From Flavivirga jejuensis (GTDB lineage: Bacteria > Bacteroidota > Bacteroidia > Flavobacteriales > Flavobacteriaceae), in assembly GCF_030540765.1 (NCBI RefSeq), contig NZ_JAUOEL010000011.1:1-64000 (forward strand): a stretch of 64,000 nt of DNA, given 5' to 3'. The notes under the pieces were generated by a model. It searched no databases and was not told where the DNA came from. It saw only the letters and a list, made by a program, of their open reading frames with translations. The first letter of the stretch is position 1; the number at the start of each line of letters is the position of its first letter. The translations under genes were made by a program, and so were the position numbers. Below, piece after piece: positions 16,535 to 26,770 of this stretch.

Positions 16535-18664
16535 ATGGCAGTTTTAAATAAGATTAGACAACGTTCACTATTTTTAATATTGATAATAGCATTGGCGTTA
16601 TTTTCTTTTGTATTAGCAGATTTATTTAAAAACAGTGATGCGCTTACTTCAAAGTCACAAAATATTGTTGCTACTATAAATGGCGAAGATATTACACGTG
16701 AATACTTTATGGAAAAAGTAGATGCGGCACAAAGACAAGCTGGTGGAAATGCAACGAATACTCAAGTAATGAATAGAGTATGGGATCAAGAAGTTAGAAA
16801 AGCCGTAATGAAAACTCAATATGAAGCGTTAGGGATTTCTGTTGAAAAAGATCAAATGAGAGATTTGTTAAAAACATCTTTGGCAACAAGCCCAGAGTTT
16901 TTAAACGAAGCTGGTCTTTTTGATGAGAATAAATTAAACGAGTATATCGCTAACTTAAAAGAGACTTCTAAACAAGCTTACGCTAGTTGGGTTAATTATG
17001 AAAAATCTGTTGCTGCAAATGGTCTACAACAAAATTATTTTAACTTAGTTAAAGCAGGTTTAACAGGTACTTTAGCAGAAGGTAAATTAGAACATAAATT
17101 AGAAGGAGATAAAGTAGATATCAAATTTGTTCAAGTAGCTTATACCGCTATTCAAGATAGTTTAGTAAAAGTTTCTAAATCTGATATTTCTAACTATATC
17201 AATGAAAATAAAAAAGCATACCAAGTTGATGCTTCCAGAGATATTAAATTTGTACAATTTAATGAAACAGCATCTGTTGAAGATGAAAATGCTATTAAAG
17301 CAAAATTAATAGCTCTTTTAAATGATAAAGTTGAATATAATAAAGATACAAAGGTAAGCGATACAGTTGCTGGTTTTATAAGCACAACTGATAACGAAGA
17401 TTATATTAACTCAAATTCAGATGTGAAATTCGATAATCGTTTTGTGTTTAAATCAAGTTTACCAACAGCTGTTGCAGACAGTATTTATAAACTTGATGCA
17501 GGAGGTATTTACGGACCATATAAAGATAATGGTTATTTTAAAATTTCTAAGGTCGTTGCTGTTAAACAAATTCCAGATTCTGCAAAAGTAAGACACATTT
17601 TAATTCCTTTTAAAGGATCTCAAAGTGCCGCTCCAGAAGTTGCACAAACAGAAGCAGAAGCTAAAGTAACTGCAGATAGTTTGTTAACGGTAATTAAATC
17701 TGATCGTTCTAAATTCCCAGAATTAGTAAAAGAATTTTCTTCAGATAAAGGTAGTGTAGAAAAAGAAGGTCGTTATGATTGGCATCCTTATAACACGATG
17801 GTGACAGAATTCAATAATTTTGAATTTGAAGGTAAAACAGGAGATTTGGGAGTTGTTAAAACTATTTTCGGATTTCATATTATAGAGATTGAAGGACAAA
17901 AAGATAAGACTAAAGCTATACAAGTAGGAACTATTGCTAGAGAAATAGAGCCATCTGAGGCAACTACTGCAAAAATATTTAGAGACGCTTCAAAATTTGA
18001 AATTAGTGCTGGAGAAGGAGATTTCGAAGCATTAGCAAAAAAAGGTACTTATACCGTACGCCCTGTAAATGGCATTAAAGTTTTAGATGAAAATATTCCT
18101 GGTGTTGGAAATCAAAGACCTATTGTACGTTGGGCTTTTGAAGAAAATGCAGAAGTTGGAGATGTTAAACGTTTTAATATTACTAATGGTTATGTCGTTG
18201 CGCAGTTAGTTGCACAACATAAAGAAGGAGTAATGTCTGTTGATGATGCCTCTGCTAAAGTATTACCTATTATTAGAAAAGAGAAGAAAGCTAAAATGAT
18301 TAGAGATAGAGTATCTGCTAAAACACTTGAAGATTTAGCTGCTGCAGAAAGTACAACTGTAAGAACTGCCTCTGCAATAAATATGAAAAACCCAACTATT
18401 TCTGGAGCAGGAAGAGAACCTTTAGTTGTTGGTGCTGCTTTTGGATTGAAAGAAGGGGAAACCTCAAAATTAATAGATGGAGATAAAGGTGTTTATATGG
18501 TTCAAGTTACTAAAGTAACACCAGCTGTAGAACTTGATAATTACCAAGCTGCTGCAAATAGAGTAGAGCAACAAAAAATAAGTGTTGTTAATTCAAAACT
18601 ATATAATGCTTTAAAGGAAGCTTCAGAAATTGAAGATAACAGAGCTAAAACTCAAGTTCAATAG
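16535..18664 (+). CDS. membrane-anchored peptidyl-prolyl isomerase/chaperone (PpiD/SurA-like)
   Basis: 709 residues. A single N-terminal membrane anchor (LFLILIIALALFSFVLADLF, about 12-31) is followed by a SurA_N-like chaperone segment, then a parvulin (PPIC) domain at about 345-455 with KVRHILIPFKG, FPELVKEFSSDKGS, GRYDWH and FGFHIIEIEG. The C-terminal 250 residues form a second, degenerate PpiD-like part. Such proteins help fold outer-membrane and exported proteins in the periplasm. In this family of genomes the gene follows the CNNM protein as here. A strong terminator follows. Confidence 0.92.
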   Translation: MAVLNKIRQRSLFLILIIALALFSFVLADLFKNSDALTSKSQNIVATINGEDITREYFMEKVDAAQRQAGGNATNTQVMNRVWDQEVRKAVMKTQYEALGISVEKDQMRDLLKTSLATSPEFLNEAGLFDENKLNEYIANLKETSKQAYASWVNYEKSVAANGLQQNYFNLVKAGLTGTLAEGKLEHKLEGDKVDIKFVQVAYTAIQDSLVKVSKSDISNYINENKKAYQVDASRDIKFVQFNETASVEDENAIKAKLIALLNDKVEYNKDTKVSDTVAGFISTTDNEDYINSNSDVKFDNRFVFKSSLPTAVADSIYKLDAGGIYGPYKDNGYFKISKVVAVKQIPDSAKVRHILIPFKGSQSAAPEVAQTEAEAKVTADSLLTVIKSDRSKFPELVKEFSSDKGSVEKEGRYDWHPYNTMVTEFNNFEFEGKTGDLGVVKTIFGFHIIEIEGQKDKTKAIQVGTIAREIEPSEATTAKIFRDASKFEISAGEGDFEALAKKGTYTVRPVNGIKVLDENIPGVGNQRPIVRWAFEENAEVGDVKRFNITNGYVVAQLVAQHKEGVMSVDDASAKVLPIIRKEKKAKMIRDRVSAKTLEDLAAAESTTVRTASAINMKNPTISGAGREPLVVGAAFGLKEGETSKLIDGDKGVYMVQVTKVTPAVELDNYQAAANRVEQQKISVVNSKLYNALKEASEIEDNRAKTQVQ

Positions 18665-18686
18665 AACTGAAATAATAAAGTTTAAA

Positions 18687-18714
18687 AAGGTCTCGTTTTG
18701 CGAGGCCTTTTTTG
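18687..18714 (+). terminator. terminator after the isomerase gene
   Basis: AAAGGTCTCG and CGAGGCCTTT form a 10-bp stem with one G-T pair around a TTTTG loop, followed by TTTT. It lies 22 bases after the stop codon. Confidence 0.9.
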
Positions 18715-18715
18715 T

Positions 18716-19094
18716 TTTTAATCATTCCCAAATTGGCAGCAGTTATTATGTGCCATATCTTTTTAAGTTGCTTTTCCTGTCGGTTTTATAGGGTTTTGGT
18801 GCATGTAATTACGACTGTCTGCCAGACCTAGAGTGTTAATTGATAATAAGATACGATGCACAAATTTTCACGAATTGAGTTTCTTGCCTATAAGGGCAAA
18901 GCGTTTGTCTTCCTATGTTTGCAAAAGGCTAGTGTTACTCAGAACATTCCGATAATTGTCGGAGTTGAAGAACCTGTTTTGATTTTTTGATACATAAGAT
19001 TCTTCAGTCGTAAGCTTCGCTTATATCTTCAAACAAAATATATTTTGTTTTCGATAGCTTTCAGGATGACATAGCGATCTTATTTTGTCTTATT
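18716..19094. repeat. gene-free region with degraded dispersed repeats
   Basis: About 380 bases between convergent genes. It contains ATTCTTCAGTCGTAAGCTTC, a relative of the ATTTCTCGTCGTTC block at 57220, ending in CAGGATGACATAG. I see no coding frame. These repeats are common flavobacterial spacer sequences. Confidence 0.45.
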
Positions 19095-20006
19095 TTATAA
19101 TATCATATCCGTATAACGAACTACAGTTTCAAAACCTTTTTGGTTGAAATATGGGATTGGATTTTCTTTAGAGCTTGCTAAAATAAAATCACCACCCCAG
19201 GCGCCAAGACTTTTAATGCTCCCCTTAAAATCGCTAAACAAAAGACTTTTAATTGTTTTTTGCTTAGTTAGTTTAGATATGATTGCTTCGTGCTGTGTTA
19301 TTAAGGATTCGAAAGTTTCTAAGGAATTAGAGGTAGTTATTTGAGACGTGATGGTGTCGATAGCCTCAATAACGGTTTTTAAATGTCCTTTGTTGGCATT
19401 ATAATGCTTAATGCCTTCTCTGCTATTTTGTTTTTTATTTAGATAAATAAAATATAAATGATCCTTAAAAGGGGGATCAAAACTTATTGGTTTAACTATT
19501 GGAGTACTATTTTCCAATTGGTAAGTAATAGGCGTGTTGTGTTGTGCACAAGCAATATCGTATCCACTACCACCAAAAGTTAATTTTAATAGCTTATAAG
19601 CATCAATATGTGCCCATTGCGCGATGTTATTTATTAAAGTAGAAGAGGTGCCTAATCCCCAATGCCGAGGAAAGTCTAATTTAGTAGTAATTTTGAAACC
19701 CTTATTCGTATTTAAAAAATTAGGGTTAAGCTGTTTTGCGGCACTTAAAATTTGAATAAGCCTTTCTGAAATAGCATTATCATTTCGAGCAAGGGGACAA
19801 ACCTCATTATTTATGATTTCAAAAGTCGTTTCAAACCAAACGCCCTCATTTTTATCTAAGCTTTTCCAGGAAATAATAGGTTTATCTATGGACTCAACCA
19901 TTAAAGACTGTCCATATTTTGTTGGAACAGCTAAAGATAGAGCTCCGTCAAGAACCGCATATTCCCCCGTAAGTAATAATTTTCCGTTACTATAATAAGA
20001 CATCAT
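19095..20006 (-). CDS. GYDIA-type GHMP kinase (mevalonate pathway)
   Basis: 303 residues. The N-terminal SNGKLLLTGEYAVLDGALSL is the GHMP substrate region, HWGLGTSSTLINNIAQ is the phosphate-binding GLGSS-like loop, and the C-terminal GAWGGDFILAS is motif 3. GSGYDIACAQHNTPI gives the Bacteroidetes GYDIA subgroup, thought to act as mevalonate or phosphomevalonate kinase. The gene directly follows HMG-CoA reductase (stop TAG at 20007-20009, next ATG at 20004-20006), so both are co-transcribed, which supports a role in isoprenoid synthesis. Start at 20006 or one codon later; both Met are plausible. Confidence 0.9.
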   Translation of the reverse strand: MMSYYSNGKLLLTGEYAVLDGALSLAVPTKYGQSLMVESIDKPIISWKSLDKNEGVWFETTFEIINNEVCPLARNDNAISERLIQILSAAKQLNPNFLNTNKGFKITTKLDFPRHWGLGTSSTLINNIAQWAHIDAYKLLKLTFGGSGYDIACAQHNTPITYQLENSTPIVKPISFDPPFKDHLYFIYLNKKQNSREGIKHYNANKGHLKTVIEAIDTITSQITTSNSLETFESLITQHEAIISKLTKQKTIKSLLFSDFKGSIKSLGAWGGDFILASSKENPIPYFNQKGFETVVRYTDMIL

Positions 20007-21323
20007 CTAATTTCTTAGCTTGTTAATAGCCTCAACAACCGCACTGTGAGTTACAGTATTGGTTTTAAAATACTCGGTTATAGTTTGTTTCTCTTCATTA
20101 TTAGCTTCAAACTGATTAAGAATATTCATTAAGTGCATTTTCATATGCCCTTGTTGAATCCCAGTAGTTGTAAGCGAACGGAGTGCTGCGAAATTTTGAG
20201 CTAAACCAGCTACAGCTACAATTTGCATAAGTTCTTTGGCAGATGGTTTGTGTAATAACTCTAATGCTAATTTTACAAGAGGGTGAAGGCCTGTAAGTCC
20301 TCCAACAGTGCCCAAAGCTAATGGAATTTCCATCCAAAAAGTAAATATGCCATTTTCAACTTTAGCATGCGTTAAACTACTATATTTCCCGTGTCTTGAT
20401 GCATAAGCATGCACGCCAGCCTCAACCGCTCTAAAATCATTCCCAGTAGCTAAAACAACAGCATCAATACCATTCATAATACCTTTATTATGCGTCACGG
20501 CTCGATAAGGTTCTACTTCGGCAATATTAACAGCCTGTATAAACTTATCTGAAAAAGCCTGACCAGAAACAGTTTTGTCTTCACTTAAATCTTCAACCTT
20601 ACAGCTTACTTCGGCACGTACTAGGCAATTAGGAACATAGTTAGATAAAATGCTCATAACAATATCTATTTGCTTTTCTTCTTCAGAAAAAGCATCATAT
20701 AACAACGCGTCATTTTTTAAAGTCTTAGCAAACTGTTCTAAGCAAGAATTTATAAAATTAGCACCCATAGCATCAAGAGTCTCAAAAGAAGCATGGAGCT
20801 GATAATAATTGTCAATAGCATCAGTCTTATCACGTAACTCAATATCAATGATGCCGCCGCCACGTTTATCCATGTTCGCAGTAATAGATTTAGCATCCTC
20901 TATGAGTTTAGACTTTATGTCATTAAAAAATTGATTTAATGTCGAAAAATCACCTTTGTAAATAAAGTGTACCTGACCAATTTTAGTGGTAGAAATGACC
21001 TTAGTTTTAAATCCACCTCGTTCTAGCCAAAATTTAGCTGCTTTACTAGCTGCGGCTACTACCGAACTTTCTTCAATAGCCATAGGTATGGTATATAGCG
21101 TATCGTTTATTAAAAAGTTAGGTGCGACACCAAGCGGTAAATAATAGTTGGTTATCGTATTTTCAATAAATTCGTCGTGAAGTTGTTGTAGTTTATCGTC
21201 AGTACTCCAATATTGTTTTAAAATACGTTTAGCATCTTCAGTATTAGAAAAATAGGTCTCAACTATCCAATCGATTTTTTTAGATTTAGATAGTTTAGAA
21301 AAACCAGCAATAGATTTACTCAT
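20007..21323 (-). CDS. hydroxymethylglutaryl-CoA reductase, class II
   Basis: 438 residues. Key regions are PMAIEESSVVAAASKAAKFW (substrate and catalytic Glu), DAMGANFINSC, the Lys-containing THNKGIMNGIDAVVLATGND (catalytic Lys and Asp), LGTVGGLTGLHPLVKLA, and GHMKMHLMNI with the catalytic His. These fit the class II (bacterial, degradative-type) enzymes rather than class I. It converts HMG-CoA to mevalonate in the biosynthetic direction in mevalonate-pathway Flavobacteria, supported here by the linked GHMP kinase. A TATCTTTG element upstream matches the Bacteroidetes -7 box. Confidence 0.95.
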   Translation of the reverse strand: MSKSIAGFSKLSKSKKIDWIVETYFSNTEDAKRILKQYWSTDDKLQQLHDEFIENTITNYYLPLGVAPNFLINDTLYTIPMAIEESSVVAAASKAAKFWLERGGFKTKVISTTKIGQVHFIYKGDFSTLNQFFNDIKSKLIEDAKSITANMDKRGGGIIDIELRDKTDAIDNYYQLHASFETLDAMGANFINSCLEQFAKTLKNDALLYDAFSEEEKQIDIVMSILSNYVPNCLVRAEVSCKVEDLSEDKTVSGQAFSDKFIQAVNIAEVEPYRAVTHNKGIMNGIDAVVLATGNDFRAVEAGVHAYASRHGKYSSLTHAKVENGIFTFWMEIPLALGTVGGLTGLHPLVKLALELLHKPSAKELMQIVAVAGLAQNFAALRSLTTTGIQQGHMKMHLMNILNQFEANNEEKQTITEYFKTNTVTHSAVVEAINKLRN

Positions 21324-21342
21324 AAAATGTTAATTTACAAAG

Positions 21343-21350
21343 CAAAGATA
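21343..21350 (-). promoter_or_regulatory. possible -7 box of the HMG-CoA reductase operon
   Basis: On the minus strand TATCTTTG (21350 to 21343) fits the Bacteroidetes consensus TAnnTTTG and lies about 20 bases before the start codon. No clear TTTG -33 element is visible. Confidence 0.4.
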
Positions 21351-21474
21351 CTACTCTTGATGTGAATATTGAATCTCTTGATTTGTATGAGGTTATTTAA
21401 GTGTTAATAAAAGAGGTTCTTTGCATAATTTTTAGTAAACTTGACATCATTTTACGAAATAAATATTTTTTTCA

Positions 21475-23706
21475 ATGAAACGCCTAAAATTGTATTTTTT
21501 TGCTTGCTTTTTTGCAACATTTTTTATATCAGCACAAACAAAAGAAATTACCCTTGAATCTATTTGGAATGGTTCTTTTAGAACCGAAAGAATGGACGTT
21601 TTACATTCTATGGCAAACGGACAACAATACGCTGTCTTAAATTTTGATAGACAATCACGTACAACGGCCATTGATATTTACGATTATAAGACTTTAAAAA
21701 AAGTTAAAACTTTAGTGAATTCAGAATCACTTGATGCTTTACAGTATTTTACAGACTATACTTTTAGTGATGATGAGAATAAAGTGATTTTAGCTACTAA
21801 TGAAACAGCTATCTTTCGTCGTTCTTCCTTGGGAAATTACTATGTTTACAATGTAAAAGATGCTTCTGTAACTTTAATAACTGAAGATAAAATTCAAGAA
21901 CCAACGTTTTCACCTGATGGAAATAAAGTCGCTTACGCAAAAGATAATAATTTATACGTAAAAGATTTACAATCTGGAGAAACTACTCAAATAACTCACG
22001 ATGGCAAAAAAAATGCTATAATTAATGGTATTACAGATTGGGTTTATGAGGAAGAGTTTGCGTTTGTTCGTGCTTTCGAGTGGAATGCAGCAAGTAATAA
22101 AATAGCATTTATACGGTTTGATGAGGCCAATGTTCCAGAGTTCTCTATGGATGTTTATGGTCAGGGACTTTATCAAACACAACAAGTATTTAAATATCCT
22201 AAGGCTGGAGAAACAAATTCGACAGTGTCATTACACATCCATAATTTAAGCACGAAAGAAACAAAAGAAGTTAAAGTTGATAAGACTTATAACGATTTTT
22301 ATATTCCACGTATTGAATGGACCAACGATTCAGATATTTTAAGTGCACATTATATGAATAGGCACCAAAACGAATTGGATTTGTGGATGATAAACGCCAA
22401 AAACAATACCTCAAGTTTAGTTTTAGCCGAAAAAGATACAGCCTATATTGACGTTACAGATAACTTAACGTTTTTAAAAGACAATAGTTTTATTTGGACT
22501 AGCGAAAAAGATGGGTTCAATCATATTTATCATTATGATAAAAAAGGGAAGCTTATCAATCAAATAACTATAGGAAATTGGGAAGTCACTAATTATTATG
22601 GTTATGATGAGAAGACAAATAGAATTTTTTATCAATCGGTTGAAAATGGCTCCATAAATAGAGATGTATATTCCATTAAGCTGAATGGTCGCAGTAAAAC
22701 AAGACTAACAAAAAGTGAAGGCACCAATAATGCTTCATTTAGTGCCGATTTTTCGTATTTCATTAATACTTTTTCAAGTGCCTCTACACCTCCAGAATAT
22801 ACTTTGAATAGTGCCGCTTCTGGAAATCTAATAAAAAGTATAAAAGATAATGATGTATTATCGCAAAACCTTTCAGACTATAAAACATCAAAAAAAGAAT
22901 TTAGTACCATTCATGTAAATGGAAATGATCTAAATATGTGGATGATTAAACCTGCTAATTTTGATGCTACCAAACAGTATCCATTATTTATGACTCAGTA
23001 TTCGGGACCTGGTTCGCAATCTGTTAAAAATAGTTGGAATAGTGCTAATGATTATTGGTTTCAGTATTTGGCGCAACAAGGCTATGTGATTGTATGTGTT
23101 GATGGACGAGGAACAGGGTTAAAAGGAGCCGCATTTAAAAAAATAACTCAAAATGAACTCGGAAAATACGAAGTAGAAGACCAAATAACTGCAGCAAAGC
23201 AATTAGGTGAATTGCCATATATTGATGCCTCTAGAATAGGAATTTGGGGATGGAGCTATGGCGGTTTTATGAGTAGTAATTGTCTGTTTAAAGGAAATGA
23301 TGTATTTAAAATGGCCATTGCCGTAGCACCAGTAAGTAGCTGGCGTTTTTATGATACAATCTATACAGAAAGATATATGACGACCCCTCAGGAAAATGCT
23401 AGTGGTTATGATGATAACTCTCCTATAAATCATGTCGATAAATTAAAAGGTGATTTTCTTTTAGTACACGGATCGGGTGATGATAATGTGCATTTACAAA
23501 ATACTATGCGTTTAGCAGAAGCTTTAATTCAAGCAGATAAACAATTTGATTGGGCGGTGTACCCAGATAAAAATCATGGAATTTATGGTGGTAACACAAG
23601 ATTACATCTGTTTAAAAAAATGACAAATTTCATTAATGATAAACTTGGTGATAAGATTGAAAAACAAGAAGAAAACAAAGTAAAAGATATTAAGATAAAA
23701 GGATAA
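21475..23706 (+). CDS. dipeptidyl peptidase IV (family S9)
   Basis: 743 residues. Signal peptide MKRLKLYFFACFFATFFISA, then the eight-bladed propeller domain (DPPIV_N; about 80-460, with LYVKDLQSGETTQITHDGK and ITDWVYEEEFAF, the Glu pair that binds the substrate N-terminus), then the alpha/beta-hydrolase domain. Catalytic residues are Ser594 in GWSYGG, Asp669/670 in GSGDDNVH and His701 in KNHGI. The enzyme removes X-Pro dipeptides in the periplasm. It is followed 18 bases later by a POT peptide transporter, then a second one, which suggests coupled peptide digestion and uptake. Confidence 0.95.
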   Translation: MKRLKLYFFACFFATFFISAQTKEITLESIWNGSFRTERMDVLHSMANGQQYAVLNFDRQSRTTAIDIYDYKTLKKVKTLVNSESLDALQYFTDYTFSDDENKVILATNETAIFRRSSLGNYYVYNVKDASVTLITEDKIQEPTFSPDGNKVAYAKDNNLYVKDLQSGETTQITHDGKKNAIINGITDWVYEEEFAFVRAFEWNAASNKIAFIRFDEANVPEFSMDVYGQGLYQTQQVFKYPKAGETNSTVSLHIHNLSTKETKEVKVDKTYNDFYIPRIEWTNDSDILSAHYMNRHQNELDLWMINAKNNTSSLVLAEKDTAYIDVTDNLTFLKDNSFIWTSEKDGFNHIYHYDKKGKLINQITIGNWEVTNYYGYDEKTNRIFYQSVENGSINRDVYSIKLNGRSKTRLTKSEGTNNASFSADFSYFINTFSSASTPPEYTLNSAASGNLIKSIKDNDVLSQNLSDYKTSKKEFSTIHVNGNDLNMWMIKPANFDATKQYPLFMTQYSGPGSQSVKNSWNSANDYWFQYLAQQGYVIVCVDGRGTGLKGAAFKKITQNELGKYEVEDQITAAKQLGELPYIDASRIGIWGWSYGGFMSSNCLFKGNDVFKMAIAVAPVSSWRFYDTIYTERYMTTPQENASGYDDNSPINHVDKLKGDFLLVHGSGDDNVHLQNTMRLAEALIQADKQFDWAVYPDKNHGIYGGNTRLHLFKKMTNFINDKLGDKIEKQEENKVKDIKIKG

Positions 23707-23724
23707 CTAATTAATTATAGATTT

Positions 23725-25110
23725 ATGGCAAATTCAGCTACAATGAAGCAAAAAGAATTATTTGGGCACCCAATAGGATTATATGTGCTATTTTTTACAG
23801 AAATGTGGGAACGTTTTTCATATTATGGAATGCGAGCCATATTGGTGTTATATTTAGTAGCACAAACTCAAGCAGAAAATGCAGGATTAGGGTGGACAAA
23901 TGGAGACGCATTATCACTTTATGGAACTTATACCATGTTGGTTTATGTTATGTCTATACCTGGTGGTTGGATTGCTGATAAATTTTTGGGTCAAAAAAAA
24001 TCTGTGCTTTATGGAGGTTTACTTCTTGTAGTAGGGCATAGTATACTAGCAGTCGAAGAGATGTGGGCTTTCTATACAGGTCTAGGATTAATCATAGCTG
24101 GTGTAGGGATGCTAAAACCAAACATTTCGACTATGGTAGGAGGTTTATATAAGCAAGGAGATATTAGAAGAGATAAAGGATTTACGATCTTTTACATAGG
24201 TATTAATGTCGGAGCTTTTTTGTCTAGTTTAATTGTTGGTTATGTAGGAGAGGTACACGGTTGGCATTATGGTTTTGGACTAGCAGGAATTGGTATGGCT
24301 TTAGGTTTATTACAATATACTTTAGGACAAAAGCATTTGAAAGACGTTGGTAATTTTTTGGGAAAATCGGAAAATGCTGAAGACAAAGAGGCTATGAAAA
24401 AACCTTTAACTAAAATAGAAAAGGATAGAGTGGTGGTGTTATTTATATCGTTCTTATTAGTGATTGTTTTTTGGGGCGCTTTTGAACAAGCAGGTGGACT
24501 AATGAATATATATGCTAAAGAAAATACAAACAGAATGTTAATGGGGTGGGAAGTACCAGCTTCTTGGTTTCAATCTTTAAATGCTATGTTCATTATATTT
24601 TTAGGAACATCTGTAGCTTTATATTGGGCAAATAGAAAATTAAAAGGAAAATTATCAACATCATTATTTAAAATGATACTTGGGTTGATTATCATGGGAA
24701 CAGGATTCTTCTTTATGTCTGCAGCGGCTTCAGAATTTAATAGTACAGGAGCTTCTGCTATGTACTGGTTAGTATTGGCCTATTTATTTCATACAATTGG
24801 AGAATTATGTATCTCACCTGTTGCATTATCATATATCACAAAACTGGCTCCAGTTAAATATGCATCTTTAATGATGGGAGTTTATTTTGCCATGACAGGT
24901 TTTGGTAATAAATTAGCTGGACTTTTAGGTGAATCAGCTGAAGGATTAGGAGAGCTTACAGTGTTTACTGGAATTGCTATTTTTTGCGTTTCATTTGGGA
25001 TTTTAGTAATGATTTTTCGTAAAAAACTCGAAATTCTAACACATGGAGCTGAAGACAATGAAAGATCCATGTATGAAGAAGCTGAAGGCTTTGAACTAGC
25101 AGATAATTAA
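23725..25110 (+). CDS. POT-family proton-peptide symporter
   Basis: 461 residues with about 12-14 membrane helices. The N-terminal FFTEMWERFSYYGMRAILVL is the ExxERFxYYG proton-coupling motif, followed by GTYTMLVYVMSIPGGWIADK, GVGMLKPNISTMVGGLY and FTIFYIGINVGAFLS, all signatures of the PTR2/POT family. It takes up di- and tripeptides across the inner membrane. It begins 18 bases after the DPP-IV gene and ends in an intrinsic terminator, after which a paralogue follows. Confidence 0.94.
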   Translation: MANSATMKQKELFGHPIGLYVLFFTEMWERFSYYGMRAILVLYLVAQTQAENAGLGWTNGDALSLYGTYTMLVYVMSIPGGWIADKFLGQKKSVLYGGLLLVVGHSILAVEEMWAFYTGLGLIIAGVGMLKPNISTMVGGLYKQGDIRRDKGFTIFYIGINVGAFLSSLIVGYVGEVHGWHYGFGLAGIGMALGLLQYTLGQKHLKDVGNFLGKSENAEDKEAMKKPLTKIEKDRVVVLFISFLLVIVFWGAFEQAGGLMNIYAKENTNRMLMGWEVPASWFQSLNAMFIIFLGTSVALYWANRKLKGKLSTSLFKMILGLIIMGTGFFFMSAAASEFNSTGASAMYWLVLAYLFHTIGELCISPVALSYITKLAPVKYASLMMGVYFAMTGFGNKLAGLLGESAEGLGELTVFTGIAIFCVSFGILVMIFRKKLEILTHGAEDNERSMYEEAEGFELADN

Positions 25111-25119
25111 AAAATATAT

Positions 25120-25141
25120 AACCCTCTTTTTGAGGGTTTTA
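25120..25141 (+). terminator. terminator between the two POT transporter genes
   Basis: AACCCTC and GAGGGTT pair around a TTTTT loop with a T run after. It lies about 10 bases past the first transporter's stop and may only reduce read-through to the second. Confidence 0.75.
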
Positions 25142-25166
25142 TTCTATAAACAACTAAATTTTTTTT

Positions 25167-26744
25167 ATGAATATATCAAAGTTTAAATTTGAAGGTTCAG
25201 AAATGAATCAAAAACTATTAATGGGACATCCGAGTGGTTTGTTCATTTTGTTTTTTACCGAAATGTGGGAACGCTTTTCTTATTATGGAATGCGTGCAAT
25301 TTTAGTGTTATTTTTAACACGTTCATTATTAGAAGGAGGTTGGGCTTGGTCAAGGGAAGATGCTTTGGGGTTATACGGTACTTACACAATGTTAGTTTAT
25401 TTTTCACCTATAATAGGAGGGTTTTTAGCAGACAAATTACTTGGATACAGAAAGGCTGTGGCAATTGGAGCTTTAGTAATGACATTAGGTCACGCTGCTA
25501 TGGCGTTAGATACACCCTGGAGTTTATATTTAGGTATTGGTTTATTAGTTGCAGGTAATGGACTTTTTAAGCCAAATATTACTTCCATTATTAGTGGAAT
25601 GTATATAAACGCTCAAGAGAAAAAAGATGGAGCTTTCACAATTTTTTATATGGGAGTTAATGCAGGTGCTTTCATAGGAATACTACTTTGTGGTTACATA
25701 GGAGAGACTGTTGGTTGGCATTATGGTTTTGGTTTAGCAGGAGTATTTATGTTTTTTGGAATGCTGCAGTTCTGGTTTGCACAAAATATTTTTGGAAGAA
25801 TTGGATTATCTCCTTCTAAGACAGTTGAATATGATGATGCAATAGAAGGTATTGGAGAAAAAGAAATTATAAAGGAAGAGAAGATATCAAAAAAGGTTCA
25901 AAGAGATAGATATATTGTTGTTGGTATTCTTGCTTTTTTTACCATATTTTTTTGGACGGCATTTGAGCAGGCAGGAGGATCTATGACGATTTTTGCTGCT
26001 GATTATACAGATAGGGTTCTTGAAGGAGGTTCTGCCAATGTTTTTAGAATAGCTAATACATTATTAACAGTTGTTCCTTTATTAATTATTACATATGTAC
26101 TATTTATGCTTTTTAAAATTACTTTTAAAAAGTATGCCTTATCTAATATATTTTTAGGAACTAGTTTTGCTATAATTTGGGGAATTGTTTTTTGGATGCT
26201 TTATAATCAGTTTAATGAGGTAAGTACAGAAGTACCTGCATCTTGGTTTTCAATTCTAAATTCTTTTTATATTATTGCTTTTGCACCATTGGTTTCTAAA
26301 ATCTGGGAAAGTAGATTTAATCCTCCTGCATCAGTTAAATTTGGGATTGGACTAGTTTTATTAGGTTTAGGTTTTGGAATATTAGCTTATGGGTCTTCAT
26401 CCATAGGTCAAGGGGCGGCAACAGCATCCGTTAGTATGGTTTGGCTTATTCTGGCTTATTTATTGCATACACTAGGAGAACTAAGTTTGTCTCCAGTTGG
26501 ACTATCATATGTGTCTAAATTGGTGCCTGCTACAAAAATTGGGATGATGTTTGGTCTTTGGTATATTGCTATAGGATTAGGAAATAAAGCAGCAGGGTCT
26601 ATGGGAGGGATGATCGACAAGATAACAGCAGCTTATGATATGAGCACCTTTTTCCTCATATTTACAATAGTGCCAATTGTCGCTGGTCTTATTGTTATGT
26701 CTTTAACACCTTTGATGAAAAAACTAATGCACGGGGTTCGTTAA
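25167..26744 (+). CDS. second POT-family peptide transporter
   Basis: 525 residues, a paralogue of the preceding gene (same FFTEMWERFSYYGMRAILVL motif, GTYTMLVYFSPIIGGFLADK, GNGLFKPNITSIISGMY and FTIFYMGVNAGAFIG). It is longer by an extra pair of membrane helices in the middle. The start at 25167 adds 12 residues before MNQKLLMGHPSG; the in-frame ATG at 25203 aligns better with the paralogue and may be the real start. Tandem duplicates of POT genes suggest different peptide preferences. A terminator follows. Confidence 0.93.
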   Translation: MNISKFKFEGSEMNQKLLMGHPSGLFILFFTEMWERFSYYGMRAILVLFLTRSLLEGGWAWSREDALGLYGTYTMLVYFSPIIGGFLADKLLGYRKAVAIGALVMTLGHAAMALDTPWSLYLGIGLLVAGNGLFKPNITSIISGMYINAQEKKDGAFTIFYMGVNAGAFIGILLCGYIGETVGWHYGFGLAGVFMFFGMLQFWFAQNIFGRIGLSPSKTVEYDDAIEGIGEKEIIKEEKISKKVQRDRYIVVGILAFFTIFFWTAFEQAGGSMTIFAADYTDRVLEGGSANVFRIANTLLTVVPLLIITYVLFMLFKITFKKYALSNIFLGTSFAIIWGIVFWMLYNQFNEVSTEVPASWFSILNSFYIIAFAPLVSKIWESRFNPPASVKFGIGLVLLGLGFGILAYGSSSIGQGAATASVSMVWLILAYLLHTLGELSLSPVGLSYVSKLVPATKIGMMFGLWYIAIGLGNKAAGSMGGMIDKITAAYDMSTFFLIFTIVPIVAGLIVMSLTPLMKKLMHGVR

Positions 26745-26770
26745 TCGAAAAAACCATTAAAAAATATTCA

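Noticed and set aside
25265-25558. 97-codon frame inside the second POT transporter
   Set aside because: It lies wholly within a well-supported gene in another frame and has no recognisable motif.
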